Source: UBA10364 sp905182675 (lineage in GTDB: Bacteria; Bacteroidota; Bacteroidia; Flavobacteriales; Schleiferiaceae). From it: a stretch of DNA of 17,505 nt. The notes below the pieces were generated by a model. It saw only the letters and a program-made list of their open reading frames with translations, was not told where the DNA came from and ran no database searches. The position numbers were made by a program, and so were the translations under genes. The stretch lies in contig CAWVWE010000033.1 in the NCBI GenBank assembly GCA_963933975.1, positions 1 to 17,505 of the forward strand, in the 5' to 3' direction. Below are positions 1-7,413 of this stretch, one piece after another (the first letter of the stretch is position 1; each line of letters starts with the position of its first letter).

Positions 1-39
1 TTCAATATCGCTTTTCAAAAGACGGGAAAGTTTAATTAA
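1..39 (+). CDS. Possible 3' end of an upstream gene (partial)
   Basis: Reading from base 1, 12 sense codons precede a TAA at 37-39. The short C-terminus FNIAFQKTGKFN alternates hydrophobic and polar residues, as the last strand of an outer-membrane beta-barrel would. The other two frames also close quickly, and nothing further upstream is visible, so this is only a guess. About 118 bases of AT-rich DNA follow before the next start codon; no clear promoter was seen there. Confidence 0.25.
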   Translation, partial: FNIAFQKTGKFN

Positions 40-157
40 AGGTTTGTGAGTTTCTAATTTGGCTATTGGAGATTCATGTCAAAAATAAAATATTTTAACG
101 TTAACTTTTAAACCTTTTCCATTTGAATATATCCATAATACTTACGGTATCTACTTA

Positions 158-883
158 ATGAAAGTATCTCTTACTATTGTTCTTTTTATGCTAGGTTCTC
201 CATGTAGTGCGTCTACCCAGAGTATTGACGTAATAGCGATAGATACGCATCCTGCACAATACATTAAGCTCAAATTTCAGGCTCAAATTAACAATGAACC
301 ACTGGACCTGGGTAAATCGTACTATGTCAGCGGGCTACAGGATTCTGTATCCATTAAAACATTGAAGTTTTACATCGCTGACCTCACCTTCTCTGATGCC
401 GAGATGGCCCTTGATGAAAGGAGCCATGCTACCTTTTTAATAGATATGGAAGATACGGTGTCACTTCATAGATCTTTTACAACTTCAAAAGAAGCGTCTT
501 ATAATGAGTTTAGTTTTTCCCTGGGTATAGATAGTCTTACTCAAAATTCAGGCGCAAAAGGAGGAGAACTTGATCCAACGAGGGGAATGTATTGGTCATG
601 GCAAAGCGGGTATATTAATTTTAAGTTAGAAGGAACGTCAAACTCTTGCCCCGCAAGAAACCATCTCTTCCAATATCATATAGGAGGTTTTCAATCGCCA
701 TATAACACACTACAATCGCTTGTCTTTGAATACGACCAGTCATCATCAATTCTGATTATAATGGATTGTAATAAACTTTTGACCCAGAAGAATATCACAG
801 AAAATTTTCAAATCATGAGTCCGAATGAAAGGGCAATGAATTTCGCTAATAAGCTCCCGGGCTTATTTAGAATTGGCCCATGA
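158..883 (+). CDS. MbnP-like periplasmic protein
   Basis: A 241-residue exported protein. Residues 1-18 form a signal peptide (hydrophobic core, cleavage probably after CSA); Cys16 lacks a proper lipobox. Residues 33-235 match the MbnP-like domain by pattern: a beta-rich start (YIKLKFQAQIN), a GIDSLTQNSGAKGGELDP loop at 123-140, the diagnostic GMYWSWQSGYINFKLEG at 143-159, and YHIGGF at 173-178. In the known pair from methanobactin producers, the diheme enzyme MbnH oxidises a tryptophan of MbnP to kynurenine and MbnP binds copper; related pairs occur without methanobactin genes. Trp146 and Trp148 are the obvious candidates here. The next gene starts inside this stop codon (ATGA overlap) and encodes the expected diheme partner, which supports the call. 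Copper binding by this protein is inference. There is no strong ribosome binding site, as usual in the phylum. Confidence 0.85.
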   Translation: MKVSLTIVLFMLGSPCSASTQSIDVIAIDTHPAQYIKLKFQAQINNEPLDLGKSYYVSGLQDSVSIKTLKFYIADLTFSDAEMALDERSHATFLIDMEDTVSLHRSFTTSKEASYNEFSFSLGIDSLTQNSGAKGGELDPTRGMYWSWQSGYINFKLEGTSNSCPARNHLFQYHIGGFQSPYNTLQSLVFEYDQSSSILIIMDCNKLLTQKNITENFQIMSPNERAMNFANKLPGLFRIGP

Positions 884-1908
884 AGAGTAACCTTATCCTT
901 CTGCTGATTTGTGCCCTTGTTGGCCTTTCCTTTACAAGTGAACGCGTACTTAGTTTAGTATATCCAAGCTATTTCCCCTCGCCGTCTTACAACCTATCAC
1001 AGAATCCACTGGTGCAGGAGAGAATTGACTTAGGACAGATGTTATTTTTTGACCCCATACTGTCGAAAGACCTTAGCATTTCTTGCGCATCTTGCCATTC
1101 TCCTTACAACGCGTTTGCCCATACCGATCACGATCTGAGTCATGGAATGAATGATTCCATAGGAACTAGGAATGCACCTGCACTTTTCAACCTAGCTTGG
1201 CAAGAAACCTTTATGTGGGATGGCGCGATAAATCATTTGGACATGCAATCCTTAGCGCCATTAAGTCATCCCTCGGAGATGGGAGAGAACATTAAAGATG
1301 TGGTGGAGAAACTTTTAAATACTACTCGCTACAGGACGGCATTTTACAAAGCTTGGTCAGATAGTGTTCCCACGGGCGAACGCTTTCTTAAATCGATTAC
1401 TCAATTTCAGCTAACCTTAGTCTCAGCAACTGCTAAATACGATCGTGTGAGGGCTGGTGAGGATGTTCTATCACCACAAGAAGCGATGGGTTATGGGCTT
1501 TTTAAAGACCATTGCAGCAGCTGCCATACTGAGCCACTTTTTTCTAGTTATGGATTTGCTAACAATGGGCTGCCTGTGGACTCAACACTCGATGATCATG
1601 GTAGATATGGGGTTACGAAAAATCCTGAGGACAGCTTACTTTTTAAAATCCCTTCCTTGCGTAATTTGAGTTACACCTTCCCTTACATGCATGATGGTCG
1701 TTTTTCGAAGTTGAACGAAGTACTGAACCACTACAATCGATTAAAACCTGGAATGATAGATGAGTCTATGTTGAGTAGATCACTCAATCTTAGTTCAAAG
1801 GATAAGGCAGACCTGATTTCGTTTCTGATGACATTGAATGACACTGTCTTTGTGTTTAATCCTCAAAATAAATATCCTCAATCGCTTCAGGTTATAAGCA
1901 AGAATTAA
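880..1908 (+). CDS. Diheme cytochrome c peroxidase, MauG/MbnH type
   Basis: A 342-residue periplasmic diheme enzyme of the bacterial cytochrome c peroxidase/MauG family. An N-terminal hydrophobic segment (residues 4-19) is a signal peptide or anchor. Two c-heme sites are visible: C69-A-S-C72-H73 and C212-S-S-C215-H216. Other family landmarks are TRNAPALFN at 96-104, FMWDG at 111-115, HPSEMG at 130-135 and PYMHDGRF at 268-275, the stretch that supplies the distal ligand or active-site residues in relatives. The start codon overlaps the stop of the MbnP-like gene by 4 bases, so translation is probably coupled and the two proteins are likely to be enzyme and substrate, by analogy with MbnH/MbnP. 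A plain hydrogen peroxide-reducing peroxidase fed by a small cytochrome remains the alternative. No cytochrome c maturation gene is present in the window. Confidence 0.9.
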   Translation: MKSNLILLLICALVGLSFTSERVLSLVYPSYFPSPSYNLSQNPLVQERIDLGQMLFFDPILSKDLSISCASCHSPYNAFAHTDHDLSHGMNDSIGTRNAPALFNLAWQETFMWDGAINHLDMQSLAPLSHPSEMGENIKDVVEKLLNTTRYRTAFYKAWSDSVPTGERFLKSITQFQLTLVSATAKYDRVRAGEDVLSPQEAMGYGLFKDHCSSCHTEPLFSSYGFANNGLPVDSTLDDHGRYGVTKNPEDSLLFKIPSLRNLSYTFPYMHDGRFSKLNEVLNHYNRLKPGMIDESMLSRSLNLSSKDKADLISFLMTLNDTVFVFNPQNKYPQSLQVISKN

Positions 1909-1933
1909 TTCTAAATAATCCAGTAAATTCTAA

Positions 1934-3313
1934 ATGATGAGAAAAAATAGTTTATTAATCGCCCTAATGTTTGTCTTTTCAGCCCAGGCACAGCTGAGTC
2001 CAGCAATCACCTCGTGGTTACAGAATACCACGCAGCTAGGAACGTATTATGTATCTGGGAATTCAACTCCAATAACAAATAACATATTAGTGAATTGTCA
2101 GCAGGTTGAATACTCTGCTACCTCTGTTTATGTCATGGCTACAGGGATACCCGCTTATCCTACAGGTCCGTTTTTAGGTGGCAATCCAAGTGTTGCATCT
2201 AACCAGTCCGCCATTTACAAATTCACACTTACACCACAGCAAAACACGGGTGCACCCACTCCTACAACAGGCAATAACATAGGTGTTTTCGTAAATGGAG
2301 TATCACTTTTTGATTATCGTGATGGAGTATCTTGGAATCCAAATACCAGTAGCTTATGTGGAGGTCCTGGAAATGCTCCTTGTCCCGGTGGACCTATGTC
2401 TTCTCAGGATTGGAATCGCGATGCAATTCCTGCAGAAATGGGTGGTTTTGATTGTTCAAAGGCGCACCCCGCAATGGGCAATTATCATCACCACCAAAAT
2501 CCTTCAGCCTTTAAGCTTGATATAAATGTGGTTTCAACTATATGCAATATTTACGATGCTGATGGTTTGTATGCCATGGACAGTACACAGCATTCACCCT
2601 TAATTGGATTTGCTTATGATGGTTTTCCTATTTATGGAGCCTATGGGTACATGAACGATGATGGTACAGGAGGTGTCGCTAGAATTGAATCTGGTTATGA
2701 ACTTCGTTCTATAACATCTAGAATCACCCATGCAGATGGGTCTACAGTATCATCGGGACCTGCAATCAACACAACCTATCCTTTGGGTTATTTCAGAGAA
2801 GATTATGGTTGGATTTCTCATCCTAACAATGACGAATATCTGGATGAGCACAATGGTCGATTTTGTGTGACTCCAGAATACCCTAATGGTACTTATGCTT
2901 ATTTCTGTACCGTAGATGGTGATTGGAACTCGACATATCCCTATGCTGTAGGTCCTACCTTCTATGGTGTCTATACGCAAGGAAAGGTGGCCAGTATCAG
3001 TGAAACAACAACGGTCTACACTTCTTCTATTGGAATTTCTGAAGCTGACTTTAGAGACCTGAATATATCCATATTTCCTAATCCCGCTTCTGACTTAATC
3101 GCCATTCAAATTCAAGAACTAGTGAAGGATGACCTGCAGGTAAATCTGTTAGACCTTTCAGGACGTTTAGTTCAACGTGCGACGATTAACAAAGGGAGTA
3201 CCATAGCATATTTCGATGTACAAACGGTCTATGAAGGCACGTATATTATTCAAATCCTAAATAAATCTAGCGGTAATAGTTTAAGAGAAAAAATTGTAAT
3301 CAAGAGGGATTAA
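1934..3313 (+). CDS. Secreted YHYH-domain protein with type IX secretion sorting tail
   Basis: A 459-residue exported protein. It has a signal peptide (about 1-20, cleavage after AQA or AQAQ), a large central YHYH-type domain and a C-terminal Por/type IX sorting domain (about 375-459, starting ISIFPNPASD, with LLDLSGRLV at 405-413 and YIIQILNKSSG at 437-447). Landmarks of the YHYH domain are NYHHHQNP at 183-190, GFAYDGFPIYGAYGY at 225-239 and LDEHNGRFCVTPEYPNGTYAY at 303-323. The His and Cys cluster, including Cys142/150/174/204/311/325, could bind a metal or form disulfides; the family's biochemical role is not established. It begins 25 bases after the peroxidase gene and is the last gene before a terminator, so it is very probably co-transcribed with the MbnP-like and peroxidase genes. 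Two adjacent ATG codons (1934, 1937) are both possible starts. Confidence 0.85.
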   Translation: MMRKNSLLIALMFVFSAQAQLSPAITSWLQNTTQLGTYYVSGNSTPITNNILVNCQQVEYSATSVYVMATGIPAYPTGPFLGGNPSVASNQSAIYKFTLTPQQNTGAPTPTTGNNIGVFVNGVSLFDYRDGVSWNPNTSSLCGGPGNAPCPGGPMSSQDWNRDAIPAEMGGFDCSKAHPAMGNYHHHQNPSAFKLDINVVSTICNIYDADGLYAMDSTQHSPLIGFAYDGFPIYGAYGYMNDDGTGGVARIESGYELRSITSRITHADGSTVSSGPAINTTYPLGYFREDYGWISHPNNDEYLDEHNGRFCVTPEYPNGTYAYFCTVDGDWNSTYPYAVGPTFYGVYTQGKVASISETTTVYTSSIGISEADFRDLNISIFPNPASDLIAIQIQELVKDDLQVNLLDLSGRLVQRATINKGSTIAYFDVQTVYEGTYIIQILNKSSGNSLREKIVIKRD

Positions 3314-3340
3314 CCCCCTGCGAAAACTGCTTTTTTAAGA

Positions 3341-3376
3341 CCATCGGGAAGTTAATTCTCGGTGGCCTTTTTGTTT
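3341..3376 (+). terminator. Rho-independent terminator closing the MbnP-peroxidase-YHYH operon
   Basis: A 10-bp stem (CCATCGGGAA with TTCTCGGTGG, two G-T wobbles) has a 5-base GTTAA loop and is followed by CCTTTTTGTTT. It lies 27 bases after the stop codon of the YHYH gene. The T-rich side is on the plus strand only, so it serves the plus-strand operon and not mnmE, which ends at 3381. Confidence 0.75.
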
Positions 3377-3380
3377 GAGG

Positions 3381-4760
3381 TTACTTCCCAATACAAAACT
3401 TGCTAAAAATATTAGCCAAAAGGTCATCTGTAGAAATGGTGCCGGTGATTTCACCTAAACTGTCCAAGGCAACCCTCAGGTCTTGTGCCAGAAGATCTCC
3501 TGGTATACTAAGAGCAACGGCATCTAAACTCCGTTGTAAGGCTTCTAAAGTGCGTCGTAGGGCATCTGCATGACGTGCATTTGTAACAATGGTCTGAGAG
3601 GCAGAAGTAGTGCTCCATGCGGTAAGCTCGGAAAGCTTTTGAAGTAATGCTTCCAGGCCTTCCTTTGATTTTGCGGAAACAACTAATGGCGTATGGTTTA
3701 GTTCTTTTAGTCTATTGATGATCGGAGTTGGATCAGCGGTGTCAGCCTTATTCAACACCACAAGTAGGTGCGCATCTGGTGCCATTTCTTGTAAATCAGA
3801 TATCTTCTGTTCTAAGTCATTCTCCGGGGCGGTGATGTCTACCGTATAAAAAATCACATCTGCCTTACTTCCTTGCTCTAATGCGCGTGCGATACCAACG
3901 GACTCCACGTAATCTTGCGTTTCTCGTATACCAGCAGTATCAATAAGGCGATAGGTGAGTCCATTGTGGGTAAAGGTGTCTTCTACAGTATCTCTAGTGG
4001 TCCCGGGAATTTCCGAGACTATAGCTCGTTCTTCGCCAAGAAGTGCATTAAGTAGGGTGGATTTACCAGCATTAGGCGCACCAAGTATGGCCGTGGCAAT
4101 CCCTTTTTTAAGTGCATTTCCGTACCTAAAGGAATCTATTAATCTGGATACTTTCGTTTTCAAAAGGTTCAGCATGGCAGTAAGCTGCTCACGTGAGGCA
4201 AACTCCACATCTTCTTCACTAAAGTCCAACTCTAGTTCAATAAGAGAGGCGAAATGGACCAATTCCTCTCTGAATGAAGTAATCTCACTAGAGAAACCTC
4301 CTTTGAGTTGCTTCAGAGCAACATCATGCATTGACTTATTTTCTGCATGGATAAGATCAGCTACAGCTTCAGCTTGAGCAAGATCAAGGTTGCCATTCAT
4401 GAAAGCGCGCATAGTATATTCACCGGGATCAGCCATACGTGAGCCCTGTGAAAGGAGTGCCTCGATCACACGACCTATGATATAGGGAGATCCATGACAC
4501 GACAGCTCCACACTTTCTTCCCCCGTAAAACTCTTCCCTTCAGCGAAGAAATTCACAAGGACTTCATCTATACGCTCTTCGTCTATCGTAAAGTCACCAA
4601 AGTAGGCCACATGGGAGGTCCATCCCTCACGTTTTTGACGAACAGAACTAAAAAAAGGAGTGAGTAGGCTGGAGGAATTGGTCCCTGATAAACGGATGAT
4701 TCCCAAAGCTCCCACGCCTTGTGGAGTTGATAAGGCACATATGATGTCGTCTCGTAGCAT
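3381..4760 (-). CDS. mnmE: tRNA modification GTPase MnmE (TrmE)
   Basis: A full-length 459-residue MnmE. With MnmG it builds the carboxymethylaminomethyl group at wobble uridine 34 of certain tRNAs, using GTP and a folate one-carbon unit. Visible parts are the N-terminal folate-binding domain (from DDIICALSTPQGVGALGIIR to about 118), an all-helical domain, and an inserted Ras-like G domain with G1 GAPNAGKS at 227-234, G2 TTRD at 254-257, G3 DTAG at 274-277, G4 NKAD at 337-340 and a SAK motif at 362-364. The C-terminal CIGK (456-459) carries the essential family cysteine. The start is fixed by the conserved N-terminus and by a promoter ending 5 bases upstream. It diverges from sucD and converges on the secreted YHYH gene; no mnmG is nearby. 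Confidence 0.98.
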   Translation of the reverse strand: MLRDDIICALSTPQGVGALGIIRLSGTNSSSLLTPFFSSVRQKREGWTSHVAYFGDFTIDEERIDEVLVNFFAEGKSFTGEESVELSCHGSPYIIGRVIEALLSQGSRMADPGEYTMRAFMNGNLDLAQAEAVADLIHAENKSMHDVALKQLKGGFSSEITSFREELVHFASLIELELDFSEEDVEFASREQLTAMLNLLKTKVSRLIDSFRYGNALKKGIATAILGAPNAGKSTLLNALLGEERAIVSEIPGTTRDTVEDTFTHNGLTYRLIDTAGIRETQDYVESVGIARALEQGSKADVIFYTVDITAPENDLEQKISDLQEMAPDAHLLVVLNKADTADPTPIINRLKELNHTPLVVSAKSKEGLEALLQKLSELTAWSTTSASQTIVTNARHADALRRTLEALQRSLDAVALSIPGDLLAQDLRVALDSLGEITGTISTDDLLANIFSKFCIGK

Positions 4761-4765
4761 GAGAG

Positions 4766-4794
4766 CAAAGATACATTGTTAAGTAATGAGCAAA
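4766..4794 (-). promoter_or_regulatory. Bacteroidota-type promoter for mnmE
   Basis: On the minus strand, TTTG (plus 4791-4794) is followed after 17 bases by TATCTTTG (plus 4766-4773), a full match to the TAnnTTTG -7 box with a -33 TTTG. The box ends only 5 bases before the mnmE ATG at 4760, so the transcript would be leaderless or nearly so. Confidence 0.6.
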
Positions 4795-4834
4795 GAAATT
4801 TCGTCAACAACTAAGCCCATTACAAGTTGAAGAG

Positions 4835-4842
4835 TACATTTG
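4835..4842 (+). promoter_or_regulatory. Bacteroidota-type -7 box for sucD
   Basis: TACATTTG is a full match to TAnnTTTG, 28 bases before the sucD ATG. No TTG was found at the expected 17-23 base spacing upstream, so the -33 element is weak or absent and the call rests on the -7 box and its position. Confidence 0.5.
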
Positions 4843-4870
4843 TCGCAGAATTCACAGAAAAACCATCTTC

Positions 4871-5743
4871 ATGAGCGTTTTAGTCAACAAAGACTCCAAG
4901 ATTATTGTACAGGGATTTACTGGTAAAGAAGGTACATTCCATGCAACCCAAATGATTGAATACGGAACCAACGTGGTTGGTGGCGTTACTCCAGGTAAAG
5001 GAGGGATGACTCACCTTGATCGTCCCGTATTCAACACTGTAACAGAAGCTGTTCAGAAGGCGGGTGCAGACACTTCAATTATATTTATTCCTCCAGCATT
5101 TGCTGCAGACGGAATCATGGAAGCCGCTGAAGCGGGGATCAAAGTGATCATTTGTATTACAGAAGGTATCCCTGTTGCAGATATGGTAAAAGTGAAGGAA
5201 TACTTAAGTGATAAAAACAGCACATTGATTGGACCTAACTGTCCAGGTGTGATGACTGCTGGTGAGGCTAAAGTTGGTATTATGCCGGGCTTTATTTTTA
5301 CCAAAGGGAATGTTGGTATCGTGAGTAAATCAGGTACATTAACGTATGAAGCCGTTGATCAGTGTACTAAAGCTGGTTTAGGACAAACTACTGCCATAGG
5401 TATTGGTGGTGATCCCATCATTGGAACGACGACTAAGCAAGCCGTGGAGTTATTGATGAATGACCCTGAGACAGAAGGAATTATCATGATTGGTGAGATC
5501 GGTGGTCAGTTAGAAGCTGAGGCAGGTTACTGGATCAAGGAGCATGGAACTAAACCGGTTGTAGCATTTATTGCTGGTGAAACCGCTCCTGCAGGACGAA
5601 CTATGGGACACGCTGGTGCCATTGTTGGTGGTGCAGAGGATACTGCAGCAGCGAAGAAGGCAATCTTGCGCGAATGTGGAATCACAGTGGTAGATTCTCC
5701 AGCAGAATTAGGAATTACTATGGCGAAGATGTTAGCTAAATAA
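4871..5743 (+). CDS. sucD: Succinyl-CoA synthetase (ADP-forming) alpha subunit
   Basis: The 290-residue alpha subunit of the TCA-cycle enzyme that interconverts succinyl-CoA and succinate with nucleoside triphosphate formation. It has the N-terminal CoA-binding fold with GFTGKEGTFHA at 15-25, GPNCPG at 121-126, and the active-site histidine in GHAGAIVGG (His247), which is phosphorylated during catalysis. The length equals the family norm. The beta subunit gene (sucC) is not adjacent; the gene stands alone between its own promoter and a strong terminator, so sucC must lie elsewhere. Confidence 0.98.
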   Translation: MSVLVNKDSKIIVQGFTGKEGTFHATQMIEYGTNVVGGVTPGKGGMTHLDRPVFNTVTEAVQKAGADTSIIFIPPAFAADGIMEAAEAGIKVIICITEGIPVADMVKVKEYLSDKNSTLIGPNCPGVMTAGEAKVGIMPGFIFTKGNVGIVSKSGTLTYEAVDQCTKAGLGQTTAIGIGGDPIIGTTTKQAVELLMNDPETEGIIMIGEIGGQLEAEAGYWIKEHGTKPVVAFIAGETAPAGRTMGHAGAIVGGAEDTAAAKKAILRECGITVVDSPAELGITMAKMLAK

Positions 5744-5766
5744 CTATTTTCCTGAGATATATAAAG

Positions 5767-5803
5767 AGAGCCGCGACTTCTACAGGTCGCGGCTCTTTCG
5801 TTT
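5767..5803 (+). terminator. Strong rho-independent terminator after sucD
   Basis: A perfect 11-bp GC-rich stem (AGAGCCGCGAC and GTCGCGGCTCT) with an 8-base loop, followed by TTCGTTT, begins 23 bases after the sucD stop codon. It separates sucD from the next operon. Confidence 0.85.
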
Positions 5804-5834
5804 ATCATATATAGTTAAAAAGTATATTTACCGT

Positions 5835-6125
5835 ATGAAACAAGTCAAGTGCCCTTCTTGTAAGACGTGGTATGACGTGGAGCTGACTATAGATGAATAC
5901 GCATACACTTGCTCAAGTTGTGACACTACATACGCAGTGAAGTCATTAGACCAGTTGCAGCGTGAAGAGGAGAGAAGAGATCCGGTGAGTAACCCTCCGT
6001 TACAATGGAGACGATTTGGGGAGATGCACTGGACCTTAGTTATTTTAAATAATATTGGGTTCGTGATTCAAACCATTCTATTTATGATTGGGACCCTTAT
6101 TGGAATATTAGTTGCACCCCTTTAA
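5835..6125 (+). CDS. Small zinc-ribbon protein with one membrane segment
   Basis: A 96-residue protein of unknown function. Two CxxC pairs (Cys6/Cys9 and Cys26/Cys29) form a probable zinc ribbon at the N-terminus, in a setting like MJ0042-type zinc fingers (KCPSCKTWYDV, YTCSSCDTTYAV). A charged linker (about 36-60, rich in Glu/Arg) leads to a hydrophobic helix at about 67-94 that ends the protein. This predicts a cytoplasmic zinc domain tethered to the inner membrane. It is the first gene of a tight operon with the SPOR-like gene (11 bases downstream), fabG and a membrane protein. No specific family function is recognised. Confidence 0.7.
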   Translation: MKQVKCPSCKTWYDVELTIDEYAYTCSSCDTTYAVKSLDQLQREEERRDPVSNPPLQWRRFGEMHWTLVILNNIGFVIQTILFMIGTLIGILVAPL

Positions 6126-6136
6126 TAACAAGACTC

Positions 6137-6658
6137 ATGGAATTTTTATCCCCAAGTACAAAACTACGCTTAGAGGCTTTAGAGCAGGAAAACCTGGATC
6201 TCAAGGCAACTATCGCCTCAGAACGCGCAAAATTTAATACCTCAAAAAAGCCAGTAGGGTATTTTTTGGTAATAGGGTTGTTGATGGCCTGCTGCGTGTA
6301 TCTGTACATGAAGGATTCGCCTATGACTAGCGCTGAATTGTCAGGAGTGCGCGTTGAGTTGTGGAAAAACGGCACTGCAACAGATACCATTTTAACGCCT
6401 AATGCTGATGTTGAATATTCAGTTCAGATAGGGTCGTTTAAATCACTGGATTTTAGCGAGTTAAGCAAAGGATTTGAAAGTGCAGATGTGTTGCAGAAGG
6501 ACAGTCTGTCAACATTGGTAATAGGCAGCTACAGCTCTCTATTAGAGGCTCAAGATCTTTTAGATATTGTTGTTAAAGTGGGTGTGGAAAACGCCTATAT
6601 AGTTGCATATAAGAACGGAAAAAACGTAGGTTTGCTCTCTAACAAAACCACGAATTAA
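6137..6658 (+). CDS. Membrane-anchored protein with SPOR-like C-terminal region
   Basis: A 173-residue protein. Residues 6-36 are a charged, coiled-coil-like helix, residues 40-58 one transmembrane segment (GYFLVIGLLMACCVYLYM), and 93-163 resemble a SPOR-type fold: YSVQIGSFKS, then VIGSYSSLLEAQDLLDIVV, then NAYIVAYKNGKNV, the repeated beta-alpha-beta pattern seen in Bacteroidota SPOR proteins. SPOR domains usually bind denuded peptidoglycan at division sites, so a periplasmic cell-wall role is plausible. The assignment is by pattern only; the match is less typical than in named septal proteins. It lies 11 bases after the zinc-ribbon gene and 8 bases before fabG, and is probably co-transcribed with both. 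Confidence 0.65.
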   Translation: MEFLSPSTKLRLEALEQENLDLKATIASERAKFNTSKKPVGYFLVIGLLMACCVYLYMKDSPMTSAELSGVRVELWKNGTATDTILTPNADVEYSVQIGSFKSLDFSELSKGFESADVLQKDSLSTLVIGSYSSLLEAQDLLDIVVKVGVENAYIVAYKNGKNVGLLSNKTTN

Positions 6659-6666
6659 ATAATAGT

Positions 6667-7413
6667 ATGGGTTTATTGACAGGAAAGACAGCCATCATTA
6701 CTGGTGCGTCAAAAGGAATAGGAAAAGGTATTGCTGTGGCTTTTGCTCAAGCTGGTGCTAATGTTGCATTCACATATCTCAGCTCTGTTGAGAAAGGTCA
6801 AGCACTAGAAGAAGAGTTAAAACAGTACGGCACTGGTATTAAAGGTTTTCGCTCTGATGCTTCGAAAATGGATGATGCTGAGTCCTTAATATCTGATGTG
6901 ATTGAAGCCTTTGGAGGCGTTGATATCGTAGTAAATAATGCAGGTATCACTAAGGATACGTTGCTTATGCGAATGACAGAAGAGGATTTCAATCGAGTCA
7001 TTGAAGTTAATTTGAATTCTGTTTTCAACATGACAAAGGCAGTGCAGCGAACTTTTTTGAAGCAACGCTCGGGATCCATCATCAACATAAGTTCAGTGGT
7101 TGGTGTTAAAGGCAATGCTGGACAGTCTAACTATGCAGCTTCAAAGGCCGGAATTATAGGCTTTACGAAGTCTATAGCCCTAGAACTAGGGTCTAGAAAT
7201 ATTCGATGTAACGCAATTGCCCCAGGGTTTATTGAGACGGAGATGACTGCTGTACTAGACGAAAAAACGGTTCAACAATGGCGTGATAGCATTCCTTTGA
7301 AGCGCGGTGGAAGCCCTGAAGACGTAGCCAACGCTTGTCTCTTCTTAGCTTCAGATATGGGAGGCTACATCAGTGGTCAAGTCCTTAATGTTTGTGGAGG
7401 AATGTTAACTTAA
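6667..7413 (+). CDS. fabG: 3-oxoacyl-[acyl-carrier-protein] reductase FabG
   Basis: A 248-residue classical short-chain dehydrogenase, the NADPH-dependent ketoacyl-ACP reductase of fatty acid elongation. It shows the TGASKGIG cofactor loop at 12-19, NNAG at 90-93, active-site Ser143 in IISIS-type context (INISSVVG), the YAASK motif with Tyr156 and Lys160, and PGFIETEMT at 186-193, typical of FabG. The length is normal. Its stop codon overlaps the next start (TAATG), a sign of translational coupling with the downstream membrane protein. Confidence 0.95.
   Translation: MGLLTGKTAIITGASKGIGKGIAVAFAQAGANVAFTYLSSVEKGQALEEELKQYGTGIKGFRSDASKMDDAESLISDVIEAFGGVDIVVNNAGITKDTLLMRMTEEDFNRVIEVNLNSVFNMTKAVQRTFLKQRSGSIINISSVVGVKGNAGQSNYAASKAGIIGFTKSIALELGSRNIRCNAIAPGFIETEMTAVLDEKTVQQWRDSIPLKRGGSPEDVANACLFLASDMGGYISGQVLNVCGGMLT

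Noticed and set aside
3955..4377. 140-codon plus-strand open frame inside mnmE
   Set aside because: It is antisense to the conserved G domain and helical domain of mnmE; the Ser-rich composition is typical of a reverse-frame shadow.
5053..5304. Minus-strand open frame inside sucD
   Set aside because: It is the reverse shadow of a strongly conserved metabolic gene with no features of its own.
7392..7412. Earlier in-frame ATG for the membrane protein
   Set aside because: It lies inside the conserved fabG C-terminus, and the TAATG overlap at 7413 gives a better start directly before the first membrane segment.
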